From contig CAMHNO010000005.1 of the NCBI GenBank assembly GCA_946186575.1, forward strand, positions 1 through 64,000: a stretch of 64,000 nt of DNA, in the 5' to 3' direction. Position 1 is the first letter of the stretch, and each line of letters opens with the position of its first letter. This DNA is from an uncultured Prevotellaceae bacterium. Its GTDB lineage: Bacteria; Bacteroidota; Bacteroidia; Bacteroidales; Muribaculaceae. Below the pieces are notes generated by a model. The model worked only from the letters and a program-made list of their open reading frames with translations. It was not told where the DNA came from and did not search any database. Positions 52,606-61,836 of the stretch are shown in pieces. Made by a program: the position numbers and the translations under genes.

Positions 52606-53088
52606 ATGAACAAGACAACAGTAAAATTCTTAAAAGTCGTGTGCTACGTGATACTGGCATTCATTCCATTTTGGCTCATCTTCTATGGTGTGCAGTCCTA
52701 CTTCGTTCTCACCACCGGCAGTGGCGAGGGCGTGATTAATTGGGGTTCGCCGAGAATAGGAGTAAAAGTCACATTCTTCGTTTTGCATCGCCTTGCAATG
52801 CTCACCATGGCTGGGTTATTTACCGCTTTTATAATTAACATCTTAAGGTATTTGAAAAATGGCACCCTTTTCAGTCGTGCTAATGTAACACTGCTATGGG
52901 TTATGGTGCTGGTGCTGCCCATCTACTCCTTCTTGAGCGACAACGTTAACATAGCTTGCGCCAAAACCGATGAACTGACCGTAGTCGTTACCGACAACAT
53001 TTTCCTCTATCCAATGGTGGCACTAATCATCGCATCGCTCTACAAGATTGCCTACGACGTTGCCCAAGAACAAAAACTAACAATTTAA
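52606..53088 (+). CDS. DUF2975 membrane protein
   Basis: 160 residues from ATG 52606. Four membrane helices (about residues 8-32, 58-82, 95-113, 128-152) with YLKNGTLFSRANV between helices two and three, the typical DUF2975 pattern. These proteins are regularly encoded with a small XRE regulator of the YozG type, as here (4-bp gap). Function unknown; some act as membrane-located regulators of a partner transcription factor. Confidence 0.85.
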   Translation: MNKTTVKFLKVVCYVILAFIPFWLIFYGVQSYFVLTTGSGEGVINWGSPRIGVKVTFFVLHRLAMLTMAGLFTAFIINILRYLKNGTLFSRANVTLLWVMVLVLPIYSFLSDNVNIACAKTDELTVVVTDNIFLYPMVALIIASLYKIAYDVAQEQKLTI

Positions 53089-53092
53089 AACT

Positions 53093-53308
53093 ATGATCGT
53101 AGTGAATCTTGATGTGATGATGGCGCGGCGCAAGATGTCGCTGGGCGAGCTTAGCGAGCGAGTGGGCATCACCCTTGCCAACCTCTCAATCCTGAAAAAC
53201 GGCAAAGCCCGAGCCGTGCGCCTCTCGACCCTCGACGCCATTTGCCGAGCACTCGACTGCACACCAGGCGACATCCTGGAGTACCGTCCTGACAATAATG
53301 AACAGTAA
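53093..53308 (+). CDS. XRE-family (Cro/CI-like) transcriptional regulator, YozG type
   Basis: 71 residues, almost entirely one helix-turn-helix domain: MSLGELSERVGITLANLSILKNGKARAVRLSTLDAICRALDCTPGDILEY. It forms a pair with the DUF2975 gene and probably represses or activates their shared promoter by binding the inverted repeat at 52531-52547 (inference). Confidence 0.92.
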   Translation: MIVVNLDVMMARRKMSLGELSERVGITLANLSILKNGKARAVRLSTLDAICRALDCTPGDILEYRPDNNEQ

Positions 53309-53346
53309 TTAACGTTATATGTTGTATAATTTAATTCATAAATAAG

Positions 53347-54264
53347 ATGAAAAAAACTTACTTACTGCTGCTTGCCGCAGCAATTGCAGCACCCTGCATG
53401 AGTGGCGCTGAATCAAGCGACACAGTTAAAGTCATTAACAATCCCAACAAAGTCACCATCACCAAGGGTGAAGGCGAGGTAAAACTGAAAGTGGACGGGA
53501 GCAACGATGACAAGGATTATCAGTATGAGTATAAAATCACTACCGACACCGACAACCGCCTCTATGCACAAGAGAGCGAGAGCGGACACATGAGGTTCCG
53601 TCACCCATTTTCAAGGTATGACAGCACCTACAAGGTGCCACACTGGGAAGTGTTCACCAGCGACCTCATGTTTGGCTGGGGGCGTCATAGTGTTGCCGAT
53701 GGCGACCGTGATTGCGTTAAAAAGTCGATGAGCGAGATTGGCATCCTCAACCTCGTGGCTCTGGCCCGAGTGTTCAACCAGGGCCGCTCGCGAGTGTCGC
53801 TCGGCATCGGTTTCAACTGGCATCGCTATGGTCTTGAGAAGCCCTACTTCTGGAGTCGCGATGAAGATGGAGTGCTTGGTTACAATAAGCTTGACGAGCA
53901 ACACGACAAGCATCGCACCACCCTGCTCGTGCGCTCAATGCAGTTCCCACTGATGTTTAACCAGTCGCTGGGCAAGAACTGGAACGTGGCAGTGGGAGCA
54001 GTGATGAACTGGAACTTCTTTGCCGACTACAAGAACTCCTACCGCATGGGCAAGAGCGACTTCAGCGAGACCACTCGCGGCCTCAACCAGCGCAAGATCT
54101 CGTTCGACGGCATCGCAATGCTAAGCTGGGGTGGTCTGGGCATGTACTTCCGCTACGCGCCACAGAGCGTGATGAAAACCGGCTGGGGACCCGAAATCAA
54201 GAACCGCTGGACCCTGGGCATAGTGCTGCGAGGCTTCCCCCACCGCAAGCATCAACACAAATAA
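53347..54264 (+). CDS. Predicted outer-membrane beta-barrel protein
   Basis: 305 residues. Signal peptide (about residues 1-20). Residues 26-60 are charged and low in complexity. From about residue 95 there are barrel-like strands (VFTSDLMFGWGRHSV, RVSLGIGFNWHRYGL, WNVAVGAVMNWNFF, IAMLSWGGLGMYFRYAP), ending WTLGIVLRGFPHRKHQHK. I do not recognise a named family. It lies 38 bp after the XRE gene and ends at a strong terminator. Confidence 0.7.
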   Translation: MKKTYLLLLAAAIAAPCMSGAESSDTVKVINNPNKVTITKGEGEVKLKVDGSNDDKDYQYEYKITTDTDNRLYAQESESGHMRFRHPFSRYDSTYKVPHWEVFTSDLMFGWGRHSVADGDRDCVKKSMSEIGILNLVALARVFNQGRSRVSLGIGFNWHRYGLEKPYFWSRDEDGVLGYNKLDEQHDKHRTTLLVRSMQFPLMFNQSLGKNWNVAVGAVMNWNFFADYKNSYRMGKSDFSETTRGLNQRKISFDGIAMLSWGGLGMYFRYAPQSVMKTGWGPEIKNRWTLGIVLRGFPHRKHQHK

Positions 54265-54290
54265 TTCCTCTATCGTCAACATCGCTACAT

Positions 54291-54330
54291 CATCCTGGCT
54301 CCACTATCTGACGCGAGCCAGGATGTTTTG
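54291..54330 (+). terminator. Terminator before the T9SS locus
   Basis: CATCCTGGCTC (54291-54301) and GAGCCAGGATG (54315-54325) form an 11-bp stem, followed by TTTTG. It separates the barrel gene from porT. Confidence 0.85.
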
Positions 54331-54449
54331 TGTTCGGCACAATCCAACTTGGACAAAATGTGCATCATGCGGCCTTAATTTATTTTTTGGATATTCAAAA
54401 ACACAAAATATTGCAATAACAGCGACAAAATTTCGTTATTAATGTTATA

Positions 54450-55193
54450 ATGAGTATTCACAACTATCGCCATATAGTATTTTTAGTTCTCCTCATTTGG
54501 GCATCGACTACAGTAGCTCAAGACAACGACAAAATCTTGAACCGCCAGTATGCCGACATGAAGCGCATACATTATGGCTTCTCGGTAGGTGCCAATTTCC
54601 AAGACCTGCTCATCACCAACAATGGTTATGTGAGCGACGATGGTCAGTCATGGTTTGCTTCGGTGCCCAACCATTCTCCTGGTTTCAGTGTGAATGTGCT
54701 TGCCGATTTGCGAATATCTAACCATCTGAACTTGAGGTTCTCACCAGGTATGTACTTTGGCAACAAAGTGGTAAAGTACTATAATGCCACTCCACCAGCC
54801 GATGCTCTCGAGCCCTCAATCTTCAAGCAGAGCCAGAACGTAAAAGCCACCTACATAGTGGTGCCTATTGACCTGAAATTCTCGTCCAGGCGATTCCACA
54901 ACGTGAGACCCTACCTCACTGGAGGTGCCATGGCAGTCTACGACCTTAGCAAGGAACGCCCCGAGCAGTTGCGCCTCAAGGACTTTGACGTGATGCTCAC
55001 GGTGGGCATGGGTTGCGACATATACCTCCCTTTCTTCAAGCTCTGCCCCGAGGTGAAATTCTGCTTCGGTCTTAAGAACCTGCTCGAGACCAACCGTCCC
55101 GACCTCCAAGACAACCCAGCGATGGAGGTTTTCACCAAGAGCATCAGCAAAGTTAAAAACAACATGGTGGTTGTCACTTTCTATTTTGAATAA
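54450..55193 (+). CDS. porT: T9SS protein PorT-like outer-membrane barrel
   Basis: 247 residues, about the size of Porphyromonas PorT. Signal peptide (about residues 1-23, ending TVAQ). The segment MKRIHYGFSVGANFQDLLITNN is the PorT-type opening, followed by barrel strands (LRFSPGMYFGNKVV, YIVVPIDLKFS, YLTGGAMAVYDLS, MLTVGMGCDIYLPFFKLCPEVKFCFGL). PorT is an outer-membrane factor needed for T9SS-dependent secretion. It lies 8 bp before porP, so it heads the T9SS operon here. The exact name rests on motif memory and position. Confidence 0.75.
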   Translation: MSIHNYRHIVFLVLLIWASTTVAQDNDKILNRQYADMKRIHYGFSVGANFQDLLITNNGYVSDDGQSWFASVPNHSPGFSVNVLADLRISNHLNLRFSPGMYFGNKVVKYYNATPPADALEPSIFKQSQNVKATYIVVPIDLKFSSRRFHNVRPYLTGGAMAVYDLSKERPEQLRLKDFDVMLTVGMGCDIYLPFFKLCPEVKFCFGLKNLLETNRPDLQDNPAMEVFTKSISKVKNNMVVVTFYFE

Positions 55194-55201
55194 AACAAGT
55201 A

Positions 55202-56191
55202 ATGCACAAGCTCAAAATACATATCTTCTCACTGGCAATGTGGACGTTTCTTGTGGTGGCAATGCTCCCACACGAAGCCAAAGCACAAATCGACGCTCAG
55301 CTCACGCAATACTGGGCTCTGCCATCCTACTATAACCCAGCCGAGATAGGCAAGGTTGATTTCATCCACATCACAGCCGGCAGCAAGCTGCAGTGGATAG
55401 GAATCAAGCATGCTCCCATGAACTTTCTGGCCATGGCCGACATGCCATTCAAGTTTTTGGGCAAGAGATGGGGAACAGGACTTATGCTGCAGCAAGAAAG
55501 CGTGGGTTTGTTCAGTACTCAGACCATTGCCGCACAACTTGCATGGAAAAAGAAAATGCTGGGCGGCACGCTGAGCGTGGGCATCCAGGCAGGATTGCTC
55601 AACCAATCGTTCAAGGGCGACAGCATCAGAATGCCTGAGAACGACCAGGCCCACACAAGTGCCGACGACGCCATCCCCAAGGGCGTGGTCAACGGCCGTG
55701 CCCTCGATGTGGCCGCTGGCGTGTCGTTCACTCACAAGTGGTTCTGGGCAGCCATCTCGGCCACCCATGTCACATCGCCAACCATCAACCTGAAAGCCGG
55801 AGAAAACGAGGAAGATTTGTATCAATTTAACACCGGCCGCTACTTTTATTTCATGGGAGGTAGCAATATTCCAGTAAAAAACACGTTATTTGAAATACAG
55901 CCTTCAGTCCTTGTCAAGACCGATACTAAGTTTTGGCAATTTGAGGCAACAGCACGTGTACGGTACAACAAGTTCCTTTCGGGAGGTGTTGCTTATCGTC
56001 ACAAAGATGCTGTTAGTGCCATGATTGGTGCCGAGTTTAAGAATTTCTTCATTGGCTATGCCTACGACTACCCCATCTCGGCTATCAGCAAGGCCACACA
56101 CGGTAGCCACGAGTTGTTCTTGAACTACAATGTGAAGCTCAACTTGGGCGAGGTGAACAGGAACAAGCACAAGAGCATCAGGATAATGTAA
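55202..56191 (+). CDS. porP: PorP/SprF family T9SS membrane protein
   Basis: 329 residues with a signal peptide. The mature start QIDAQLTQYWALPSYYNPAEIG is characteristic of the PorP/SprF family, followed by outer-membrane barrel strands (GTGLMLQQESVGLFST, LSVGIQAGLLNQSF, FFIGYAYDYPISA). PorP helps anchor and assemble the T9SS ring with PorK, N and the trans-envelope complex. It sits directly before gldK, the arrangement known from Porphyromonas gingivalis (porP-K-L-M-N). Confidence 0.9.
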   Translation: MHKLKIHIFSLAMWTFLVVAMLPHEAKAQIDAQLTQYWALPSYYNPAEIGKVDFIHITAGSKLQWIGIKHAPMNFLAMADMPFKFLGKRWGTGLMLQQESVGLFSTQTIAAQLAWKKKMLGGTLSVGIQAGLLNQSFKGDSIRMPENDQAHTSADDAIPKGVVNGRALDVAAGVSFTHKWFWAAISATHVTSPTINLKAGENEEDLYQFNTGRYFYFMGGSNIPVKNTLFEIQPSVLVKTDTKFWQFEATARVRYNKFLSGGVAYRHKDAVSAMIGAEFKNFFIGYAYDYPISAISKATHGSHELFLNYNVKLNLGEVNRNKHKSIRIM

Positions 56192-56265
56192 CAGCTATTG
56201 TGCCTGCTCACAAAGGCTTTTTTAGGGTTTGAACATAAAAAAAGATAACAATTCTATAGAATATA

Positions 56266-57711
56266 ATGAAAAAGTTATTGATCTTTATTTTAGCGACTTT
56301 AGCATTAGCCTCTTGCAGTGGTATTCGCAAGAGTGTCAACAGCGGCGGCGGTGAAGTGACTGGAGTGGGAGCAATCTACTACAGCGAGCCCACACCCTAC
56401 GGAATGGTTCTCATTGACTGCGGCTCGATGAAGGAGGGACCTGCCCAGCGCGATTCGCTGTGGGGCATTGACTCCACGGCCCGCGGCGTGAGCGTCGACG
56501 CCTTTTGGATGGATGAGAACGAAGTCACCAACAGCAAGTACAAGCAGTTTGTATACTGGGTGAGAGATTCCATCATCCGTGAGCGCCTCGCCGACCCTGC
56601 CTACGGAGGCAACGAAGAGTTCAAAATTGAGGAAGACAAAGATGGAAACCCCATTACTCCACACCTGAACTGGAGCCGTTCCATTCCATGGAAGAACCCC
56701 AGCGAAGATGAAGAGAGGGCTATCGAGAGCGTTTATCGCACCAATCCCATCACTGGCCGCAAAGAGCTCGACCCCAGGCAGATGAACTACCGCTACGAGG
56801 TGTATAACCTCACCGAGGCTGCCAAGCGTCGCAACCGCTTTGAGCCAGAGCGTCGTGACTACAACACCGACCATGCCGTGCCCACCACCAACCCCATCAT
56901 CAGCAAGGACACCGCATTTGTCGACGACGACGGCCGCATCATCCGTCAGACAATCACTCGCACCTTGCAGAGCGACTACGACTTCCTGAACACCTATATA
57001 GTAAACATATTCCCCGACACCACCTGCTGGATCAACGACTTTGAGAATAGCTATAACGAGCCCTACGTGAGAATGTATTTTGCCAACGGCAACTACAACA
57101 ACCACCCCGTGGTGGGCGTGAGCTGGGAACAAGCCAACGCATTCTGCCACTGGCGCACCGAGTTCTTGAAGAAGTCGCTGGGCAAGGAAGGAGTCTACAT
57201 CGAACCATTCCGTCTGCCCACCGAGGCTGAGTGGGAATATGCCGCTCGTGCAGGTAAAAACGAAAACATCTACCCGTGGGACGGCAGTTTGCCGCTAACT
57301 GAGGACGAAGGGTGCTTCTATGCCAACTTTAAACCCAACGAAGGCAACTATGTGCGAGACGGAAGCATCATAACCTCGCCAGTTGGCACCTATGAGCCCA
57401 ACGACAACGGACTCTTTGACATGGCTGGCAACGTGAGCGAGTGGACATCAACGAGCTACACCGAGAGCATCGACCGCATGACCAACGACCTCAACCCTGA
57501 GTATCGCTACTATGTGGCCAAAGAAGACCCCTACAAAATGTCGCGCAAGATTGTCAGAGGCGGCTCGTGGAAAGATGTGGCACACAACATACGCAGCGAC
57601 ATTCGCATGTGGGAATACCAGAACGAGCAGCGCTCCTACATAGGGTTCCGATGCGTTCGCACAAAGGTGGGATTCACCAAGTCGAAGCGCAAGAACAACT
57701 GTTGCGACTAA
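56266..57711 (+). CDS. gldK: GldK/PorK, T9SS ring lipoprotein
   Basis: 481 residues. Lipobox LALASCSGIR, so outer-membrane lipoprotein facing the periplasm. The formylglycine-generating-enzyme-like (SUMF1) domain shows GMVLIDCGSMKEG, DAFWMDENEVTNSKYKQF, PVVGVSWEQANAFCHWRTEF, RLPTEAEWEYAARAG, GLFDMAGNVSEWTS and RGGSWKD. GldK and GldN form the large ring beneath the outer membrane. A weak hairpin with six T (56202-56223) lies between porP and gldK and may thin transcription. Confidence 0.95.
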   Translation: MKKLLIFILATLALASCSGIRKSVNSGGGEVTGVGAIYYSEPTPYGMVLIDCGSMKEGPAQRDSLWGIDSTARGVSVDAFWMDENEVTNSKYKQFVYWVRDSIIRERLADPAYGGNEEFKIEEDKDGNPITPHLNWSRSIPWKNPSEDEERAIESVYRTNPITGRKELDPRQMNYRYEVYNLTEAAKRRNRFEPERRDYNTDHAVPTTNPIISKDTAFVDDDGRIIRQTITRTLQSDYDFLNTYIVNIFPDTTCWINDFENSYNEPYVRMYFANGNYNNHPVVGVSWEQANAFCHWRTEFLKKSLGKEGVYIEPFRLPTEAEWEYAARAGKNENIYPWDGSLPLTEDEGCFYANFKPNEGNYVRDGSIITSPVGTYEPNDNGLFDMAGNVSEWTSTSYTESIDRMTNDLNPEYRYYVAKEDPYKMSRKIVRGGSWKDVAHNIRSDIRMWEYQNEQRSYIGFRCVRTKVGFTKSKRKNNCCD

Positions 57712-57759
57712 ACCTTGTTCACCATAAAAATTTGAAAACTATTAAAGCAAAATATTAAC

Positions 57760-58947
57760 ATGGCTACCGATAAAAGAACTACAAAGATACAGCGCAAGAG
57801 AAAAAGGCAGATGGTCACCCAGCGTTTTTTCAACTTTGCCTATAGTATTGGTGCTGCAATCGTTATTTGGGGTGCTCTGTTCAAAATCCTGCACTTGCCT
57901 CAAGGCGACCTGCTGCTCATCATCGGTATGGGCACCGAGGTGCTGATGTTTATCATCACTGCCTTTGAGCGCCCCGAGAAGGAATATCACTGGGAAGACG
58001 TGTTCCCTGTTCTCGACACTGCCGACCCCGACGACCGACCACCATTCACTGGTGGAGCAGCAACAACCACTGGCAATGTGACCATCAACGGCGACATCAC
58101 CGCTGCATCAACAGCAGCAGGTGAAACAACTACTGGCGAGGGCTCAGCAGCAGCTGGCGAAGCAGGCCCCATCGTCATCGCTCCTCCTGTGCCTTCAATA
58201 AGCGCCGGAGAGCTTCCTGCCGACGGCACCACAGTGGTTGCAAGCCCCGAGGTAGCAGCTGCCATCGCTGCCATGAGTTCACAAGAAGTGAAAGCCGTTA
58301 TGGGCCTGCCACAAGGCATTCAGCTGAGCGAGGAAGAGACACAATCGCTGAGCGACAGCATTGCCAAGATGAACTCGGCAAGCGACCAGCTCTCGAAGAT
58401 GGCCGAGCTAACCGATGCCACCCAGCAGTATCTCAGCCAGATGAGTGCCATCAGCGAGCAAATGCAGCGACTGAGCGAGACCACTACCGCACTCAATAAT
58501 GTACAGCAAACTCTTCTCTCGAGTTATGAGGCAATAACAAGCAACAGCGAGAATATCACCCAAAACACCACTGGCTACATCGAGCAGATGGAAGCTCTTA
58601 ACCGCAATGTGGGCGGCCTGAACACCATCTATGAGATTCAGCTCAAGAGCATCTCGTCGCAGCTCGAAAGCATCGATCGTGTGAACCGCGGGCTGAAGGA
58701 CATTCGCGACATGTATGAGAAATCGGCTGCCGAGAGCGCTCACTATTGCGACGAGACCGAGAAGATGGCTCGCTACATGAAGCAACTCAATAGCGTCTAT
58801 GAGAAGATGATCAAGGCCATGACAGTTAACATGTATAACCCCATGGCCGGCAACATGATGGCCGGGATGAGCGACACAGCCACCCCTGCACAGCAGCAAG
58901 TTGATGACAGCTACGACGACTATAGCAACAACAACTACGAAGAATAA
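57760..58947 (+). CDS. gldL: GldL/PorL, T9SS motor subunit
   Basis: 395 residues. Two membrane helices near the N-terminus (about residues 22-45 and 50-68; FFNFAYSIGAAIVIWGALFKILHLPQGDLLLIIGM region, with the conserved Glu in TEVLMF). A long low-complexity Ala/Gly/Thr linker (about 88-165) and a coiled-coil region rich in Ser/Gln/Met follow. GldL and GldM use the proton gradient to power the T9SS. The C-terminal part is longer than in most homologues I recall (about 215 to 310 residues). Confidence 0.93.
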   Translation: MATDKRTTKIQRKRKRQMVTQRFFNFAYSIGAAIVIWGALFKILHLPQGDLLLIIGMGTEVLMFIITAFERPEKEYHWEDVFPVLDTADPDDRPPFTGGAATTTGNVTINGDITAASTAAGETTTGEGSAAAGEAGPIVIAPPVPSISAGELPADGTTVVASPEVAAAIAAMSSQEVKAVMGLPQGIQLSEEETQSLSDSIAKMNSASDQLSKMAELTDATQQYLSQMSAISEQMQRLSETTTALNNVQQTLLSSYEAITSNSENITQNTTGYIEQMEALNRNVGGLNTIYEIQLKSISSQLESIDRVNRGLKDIRDMYEKSAAESAHYCDETEKMARYMKQLNSVYEKMIKAMTVNMYNPMAGNMMAGMSDTATPAQQQVDDSYDDYSNNNYEE

Positions 58948-58981
58948 TTCACACACACTCACATCCCACACAACTTAGATA

Positions 58982-60565
58982 ATGGCAACTGGAAAAAATC
59001 AGTCACTGGCGAAGATGTCGCCACGTCAGAAGATGATAAACCTCATGTATATCGTCTTGACGGCCATGCTTGCGCTCAATGTGTCGAACGATGTACTGAA
59101 CGGTTTCAGCCAGGTTGAGGAAGGCCTCAAGCGCTCTAACCGCACCATCACAGCGCGCAACATGCAGATGATGGCTCAACTCCAGGCTTTCTACAACAAA
59201 GACCCTAAAAACGGGCTGCCGCTACTCAACTCGGGCAATGAGGTGAGAAATGCTACCGACAGCCTCTACTTCTATATCGACACCCTCAAGACTCTCATCA
59301 TCAAAGAAGCCGATGGACCTAAAGGTGACGTAAACAACATCGTGAACCGCGACAACCTGAGTGCATCGAGTGTGGTAATGCTCTCGCCCGAGACAAGACG
59401 AGGAATGGACTTGAGGCTGCGCATCAATCAGTTCAAGAACTACATGACCAAGTTTCTTGAAGACCCCGACAAGCGTCGCAACCTGGAGTCGGCTCTCTCG
59501 ACCGAACCTTTCAAAGTGAAGGGCGAAATCACCAACAAAACATGGGAGGAGTCGCTCTTTGAGAACATGCCTGCCGTTGCAGCCATCTCATTGCTCACTA
59601 AGCTACAAAACGACGTGAGGTTTGCCGAAGGCGAGGTGCTGAGCCACCTGCTCGCACTGACCAACGCCGACCTTAGCGAGCTCAAAGTGAACTGGATTAA
59701 CGCCTTCGTCATTCCACAATCAAGAGTGGTAATGCGAGGCTCAAAGTATAAATCGCAAATCGTGCTCGCCGCCATCGACTCCACACAGCGACCCATCGTC
59801 TATGTTAACGGAGCTCGACTCAACAACCGCGAGGGCATTTACGAGGTGGGGACAAGCCGCTCGGGCACATTCGACTACTCGGGCTACATCGAGGTCATTG
59901 GACAAGACGGACAAGTCTACAAGCGCGACTTCAAGTCGAGCTACACCGTCATCGACCCCATCGCCACCGTGAGTGCGACCATGATGAATGTATTCTATGC
60001 CGGAATCGACAACCCCGTGTCGATATCGGTGCCAGGAATTGGCGACGGCACAGTGAGCGCCACAATGACCAATGGCTCGCTCGTCAAGAGTGGCGATGGC
60101 TGGATTGCTCATCCCACTCAAGTGGGTGCCGAGTGCGTCATCACAGTAACGGTTGAGATGGACGGCGCGAGAACCAATGTGGGCTCTACATCGTTCAAGG
60201 TGAGAAAACTGCCCGACCCAACGGCCTATATCGCCTATCGCGATGCCGAGGGCAACGCGGCTCGATACAAAGGCAGCCGTCCGTTCCCCAAGAGGACATT
60301 GCTTGAGGCCAGTGGCCTGCATGCCGCTATCGACGACGGTCTGCTCAACATCGAGTTTACAGTAGTGAGCTTCGAGACTATAATCTTCGACTCAATGGGC
60401 AACGCCATCCCCGAGGTCTCGGCAGGCAGCAGCTTCTCTGAGCGCCAGAAGAACAGCTTCCGCCGCATGCAGCGCGGCAAGCGATTCTACATCTCGCGCA
60501 TCAAGGCTCGCGGCCCCGACGGCATCACTCGCGACTTGTCGCCCGTTGAAGTCATTGTCAATTAA
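58982..60565 (+). CDS. gldM: GldM/PorM, T9SS trans-periplasmic motor subunit
   Basis: 527 residues. One N-terminal membrane helix (about residues 16-36, MINLMYIVLTAMLALNVSN) pairing with GldL, then the periplasmic shaft domains: helical D1 (GLKRSNRTITARNMQMMAQL) and the beta domains D2-D4 (VVMRGSKYKSQIVLAA, ISVPGIGDGTVSATMTNG). The protein transmits motor movement across the periplasm to the GldK/N ring. Gap of 34 bp to gldL. Confidence 0.95.
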   Translation: MATGKNQSLAKMSPRQKMINLMYIVLTAMLALNVSNDVLNGFSQVEEGLKRSNRTITARNMQMMAQLQAFYNKDPKNGLPLLNSGNEVRNATDSLYFYIDTLKTLIIKEADGPKGDVNNIVNRDNLSASSVVMLSPETRRGMDLRLRINQFKNYMTKFLEDPDKRRNLESALSTEPFKVKGEITNKTWEESLFENMPAVAAISLLTKLQNDVRFAEGEVLSHLLALTNADLSELKVNWINAFVIPQSRVVMRGSKYKSQIVLAAIDSTQRPIVYVNGARLNNREGIYEVGTSRSGTFDYSGYIEVIGQDGQVYKRDFKSSYTVIDPIATVSATMMNVFYAGIDNPVSISVPGIGDGTVSATMTNGSLVKSGDGWIAHPTQVGAECVITVTVEMDGARTNVGSTSFKVRKLPDPTAYIAYRDAEGNAARYKGSRPFPKRTLLEASGLHAAIDDGLLNIEFTVVSFETIIFDSMGNAIPEVSAGSSFSERQKNSFRRMQRGKRFYISRIKARGPDGITRDLSPVEVIVN

Positions 60566-60622
60566 TATCAGCCACAAGAGCTGCATTAAGATATTGTTTA
60601 GTTACATCTTAAACTCATTATA

Positions 60623-61741
60623 ATGAAATACTTGAAAGTTATATTCTTGGGATTGGCATTAGCTATAGCCTGGTCAGGGCTCAGCGCACAAGTTGTGCGC
60701 AGAGACGGCCAAGAGCGACGTGACAAGGACAACAACACTGGTCCTCAAATCTCGGGACGCCAACAGGCTTTTTACGAGCAGAACGAGCCCAGCGAGGCCG
60801 ACCTGCAGTGGACAAAGACAGTGTATCGAGTGCTCGACCTGAACAAGGGTAAAAATCCGGCACTTTACTACCCAGCAGAGCCCAACGAGGACGGCCAAAG
60901 CCTGTTCTTCATCATCATGCGACTGCTTGCTAATGATCAAATTTCGGTCTATGAGTACCTTGACGGACGCGAGATGTTTACCGATGAATACAAAATCAAG
61001 GTAGACCAACTGCTCGACCGCTTCCACATTCTCTATAGCGAGGCAAAAGGCAGCACCGAGAAGCATCGTAAGTATGCCATCGAAGATGCCGACATTCCAG
61101 GATTTGAGATTTTGAGCTACTACATCATCGAGAAATGGTCGTTCGACACTCGCAGCAACAAGATGATGTGCCGTGTCGACGCTCTGTGCCCTGTGCTCCA
61201 TCGTCAGGATGAGTTTGGTGGCGACCCCATCAAGTTCCCAATGTTCTGGGTGAAGCTCAACGACATCAGGCCTTACATCGCTCAGCAGTATGTGTTCACC
61301 GACGATGACAACAACCTCTCACGCTACAACCTTGACGATTTCTTCAAGCTCAACATGTATCATGGAGACATCTACAAGGTTAAGAACTTGCGCAACCTCT
61401 CGCTCATGGAGCTTTATCCCGACCCCAAAGACCTAAAGCATGCTCAAGACTCTATCGAGGAGCGACTGCACCGCTTCGACAAGAACCTGTGGGCTCCCTC
61501 GCGCGAAGAGCTGCAAGCTAAAGCTGAAGAGCAGCGACGTCTTGAAGCTGAGCAGCGAGGCGAGGACATCGACGACGAAGCACCTGCTCAAGCCGAACAG
61601 AAACCTGCCAGCAAGCCTCGTTCCAAGCGAGGCAGCAGCGAGCAAAAGCCACAAAAGCCCAAGAAGAAACCTGCTGCAAAATCAAAGCCACAAAGCAGCA
61701 ACCAGGGAGCTACCCGCTCGGTTCGAAACCGCAAGCGTTAG
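60623..61741 (+). CDS. gldN: GldN/PorN, T9SS ring protein with basic C-terminal tail
   Basis: 372 residues. Signal peptide (about 1-22, ending LSAQ). The core (LQWTKTVYRVLDLNKGKNPALYYP, YEYLDGREMFTDEYK, WVKLNDIRPYIAQQY) is the GldN family, the periplasmic partner of GldK in the ring. The last 75 or so residues (from about 300) are low in complexity and rich in Lys, Pro, Ala and Ser. GldN has no enzymatic role known. It closes the operon, followed by a strong terminator. Confidence 0.93.
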   Translation: MKYLKVIFLGLALAIAWSGLSAQVVRRDGQERRDKDNNTGPQISGRQQAFYEQNEPSEADLQWTKTVYRVLDLNKGKNPALYYPAEPNEDGQSLFFIIMRLLANDQISVYEYLDGREMFTDEYKIKVDQLLDRFHILYSEAKGSTEKHRKYAIEDADIPGFEILSYYIIEKWSFDTRSNKMMCRVDALCPVLHRQDEFGGDPIKFPMFWVKLNDIRPYIAQQYVFTDDDNNLSRYNLDDFFKLNMYHGDIYKVKNLRNLSLMELYPDPKDLKHAQDSIEERLHRFDKNLWAPSREELQAKAEEQRRLEAEQRGEDIDDEAPAQAEQKPASKPRSKRGSSEQKPQKPKKKPAAKSKPQSSNQGATRSVRNRKR

Positions 61742-61770
61742 ACACACTTAGCCCCCCTACTGGTAAAAAC

Positions 61771-61818
61771 AATTCACGCCCAGCACTCATCATTGAGCAC
61801 TGGGCGTGAATTATTTTT
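61771..61818. terminator. Bidirectional terminator between gldN and menA
   Basis: AATTCACGCCCAG (61771-61783) and CTGGGCGTGAATT (61800-61812) pair perfectly, followed by ATTTTT on the plus strand and preceded by a T-run on the other. It separates two convergent genes. Confidence 0.9.
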
Positions 61819-61836
61819 GCATTTCCCTCATCTTCA

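Noticed and set aside
56305-57150. Open reading frame of 281 codons on the minus strand
   Set aside because: Antisense to gldK, which is certain from its domain motifs.
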